A stretch of DNA of 7,049 nucleotides from Bacteroidales bacterium. GTDB taxonomy: Bacteria > Bacteroidota > Bacteroidia > Bacteroidales > VadinHA17. The translations under genes and the position numbers were made by a program. Of this stretch, positions 6,205 to 7,049 are shown piece by piece. Each line of letters begins with the position of its first letter. Position 1 is the stretch's first letter. Where the stretch lies: the NCBI GenBank assembly GCA_030692905.1, contig JAUYBT010000039.1, positions 1 through 7,049 on the forward strand. The letters run 5' to 3'. Below the pieces are notes generated by a model. The model made no database searches, was not told the origin of the DNA, and saw nothing but the letters and a program-made list of their open reading frames with translations.

Positions 6205-7049
6205 ATGGTACCAGGTATTCTTCAAATAGTAAGCCGGTCAATAAAATTTTACAAAAAGCCTGTTCTTTATCAGATCCTTATTATTGCATTATTGTCGGCT
6301 GTAATTACCGGATCACTTTTGACAGGCAGATCAGTGCGGACTAGTCTGAAAAAATCAGCTTCTGAACGTCTTGGAAACACCAGTATTATGATAAGTTCAG
6401 GCGTCCGGTATTTTGATGCATCACTTGCTGAAAGAATGAAGGACAGCGCCAAAATCAATTGTACCGGGATACTTGAAATAAATGGTTATAGTCAAAGCCT
6501 GGCGTCACAAATTGGCGCTTTCAATACTCATATCTATGCTGTAAATCCTGACTTTTTCATGTTTCAAGGAAACGATTCAGTAAGCATCAAACCAGGTGAA
6601 GTTGCTGTTAATAACAGACTTGCAAATTATCTTGGAGTGAAAACAGGTGACGAACTGATTATACGCTTTAATGAGATCAGTGACATACCCGCAGATGCGC
6701 CTTTTGCTCCGGATAAAGGAACAGGAAAGTCGGTTGTGATGAGAATTGGAACTATTCTGAACCCAAATAACACCGGTAATTTCTCCCTGTCAATCAGCCA
6801 GATAATGCCAATGAATATTTTTATAAACTTTTCTGATCTTGAGGATATTAATGGCAAAGAGGCAAAAATAAACAGGTTGCTTATTGAAAATAAAAATGAA
6901 TTTTCGTCAATTGATATTTATAATAATCTAAAGCATGTTTTAAAGCCATCTGATATCGGACTCAGCCTGAGGGTGGTAAATAAAACCGGAGAATGTGAAC
7001 TGATATCAGACAGAGTATTTATAGACGAAGTAATCATCAAAGAAATTGA
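6205..7049 (+). CDS. ABC transporter permease, FtsX/MacB-like (5' part, cut by the window edge)
   Basis: The reading frame from ATG 6205 stays open for 281 codons to the end of the window, so the 3' part is missing. After a short basic N-terminus (SRSIKFYKK) comes one transmembrane helix at about 21-41 (LYQILIIALLSAVITGSLLTG). A long extracytoplasmic region follows, starting VRTSLKKSASERLG (44-57). It includes PGEVAVNNRLANYLGVKTGD (130-149), similar to the G-E-V-x-x-N-x-x-L-A-x-x-L-G-x-x-x-G-D motif found in MacB/LolC periplasmic domains. Later parts (ADAPFAP at 163-169, NFSLSISQ at 192-199) recall, from memory, a family of large FtsX-type permeases in Planctomycetes and Bacteroidota. The helices of the FtsX domain expected at the C-terminus lie beyond the edge. 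It follows its cognate ATPase gene by 38 bases, and the pair should form the exporter. The start is chosen because it precedes the membrane helix. Whether the full protein is about 400 residues (LolC-size) or much larger cannot be decided here. Confidence 0.85.
   Translation, partial: MVPGILQIVSRSIKFYKKPVLYQILIIALLSAVITGSLLTGRSVRTSLKKSASERLGNTSIMISSGVRYFDASLAERMKDSAKINCTGILEINGYSQSLASQIGAFNTHIYAVNPDFFMFQGNDSVSIKPGEVAVNNRLANYLGVKTGDELIIRFNEISDIPADAPFAPDKGTGKSVVMRIGTILNPNNTGNFSLSISQIMPMNIFINFSDLEDINGKEAKINRLLIENKNEFSSIDIYNNLKHVLKPSDIGLSLRVVNKTGECELISDRVFIDEVIIKEI

Noticed and set aside
5674..6225. 183-codon open frame on the minus strand
   Set aside because: It lies antisense to the ABC ATPase gene, which has every family motif. 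The antisense translation shows no recognisable domain and is explained as a shadow frame.
1..7049. CRISPR arrays, tRNA or rRNA genes, insertion sequences, attachment sites
   Set aside because: No spaced direct repeats, clover-leaf-like genes, transposase ORFs or terminal repeats were seen, and coding genes fill almost the whole window.

Overview
This window is gene-dense, with every supported gene on the + strand and no intergenic gap longer than about 40 bases. It suggests an anaerobic or facultatively anaerobic member of the Bacteroidota, an inference at moderate confidence. The DNA is visibly AT-rich, and none of the five start codons that have visible upstream sequence is preceded by a convincing Shine-Dalgarno motif; A/T-rich leaders of this kind are usual in Bacteroidota. 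The protein families (HydB-type flavoprotein, PQQ-like propeller, LolD/MacB-type exporter) fit that group but do not prove it. No taxonomic marker gene is present.

Bases 1-2983 hold a cytoplasmic redox module. The first gene (10-1899) is a NuoF/HydB-type NADH:acceptor flavoprotein subunit with the fused Fe-S domains typical of NAD-dependent, often electron-bifurcating, hydrogenases and formate dehydrogenases. The second (1892-2983) overlaps it by 8 bases. It encodes a multi-cluster Fe-S protein: a [2Fe-2S] ferredoxin, then a GltD-type [4Fe-4S] domain, then a Cys-rich C-terminal ferredoxin-like region. The flavin/NAD(P)-binding domain that normally follows a GltD-type Fe-S domain is missing. 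No catalytic partner (H-cluster, molybdopterin) lies in the window. A GTGA overlap at bases 10-13 hints that another gene of the module ends at the left edge.

Bases 2994-7049 hold a cell-envelope module that starts only 10 bases after the redox module. It comprises a secreted eight-repeat PQQ-like beta-propeller (2994-4124), a GT-B glycosyltransferase of the group-1/GT4 type (4121-5422, ATGA overlap), a LolD/MacB-type ABC ATPase (5447-6166), and the first 281 codons of its FtsX/MacB-type permease (6205 to the right edge). The working hypothesis is an ABC exporter that moves a lipid, glycoconjugate or lipoprotein out of the inner membrane, with a cytoplasmic glycosyltransferase acting on the substrate and a periplasmic propeller acting as scaffold or receptor. 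The substrate cannot be read from the sequence.

All six genes could lie on one transcript: there are overlaps or short gaps at each junction and no visible intergenic terminator. The points most worth a second look are the stripped-down Fe-S protein, the substituted donor-site residues of the glycosyltransferase, the unexplained coupling of a redox pair to an envelope export cluster, and a GC-rich hairpin at the 3' end of the ATPase gene.
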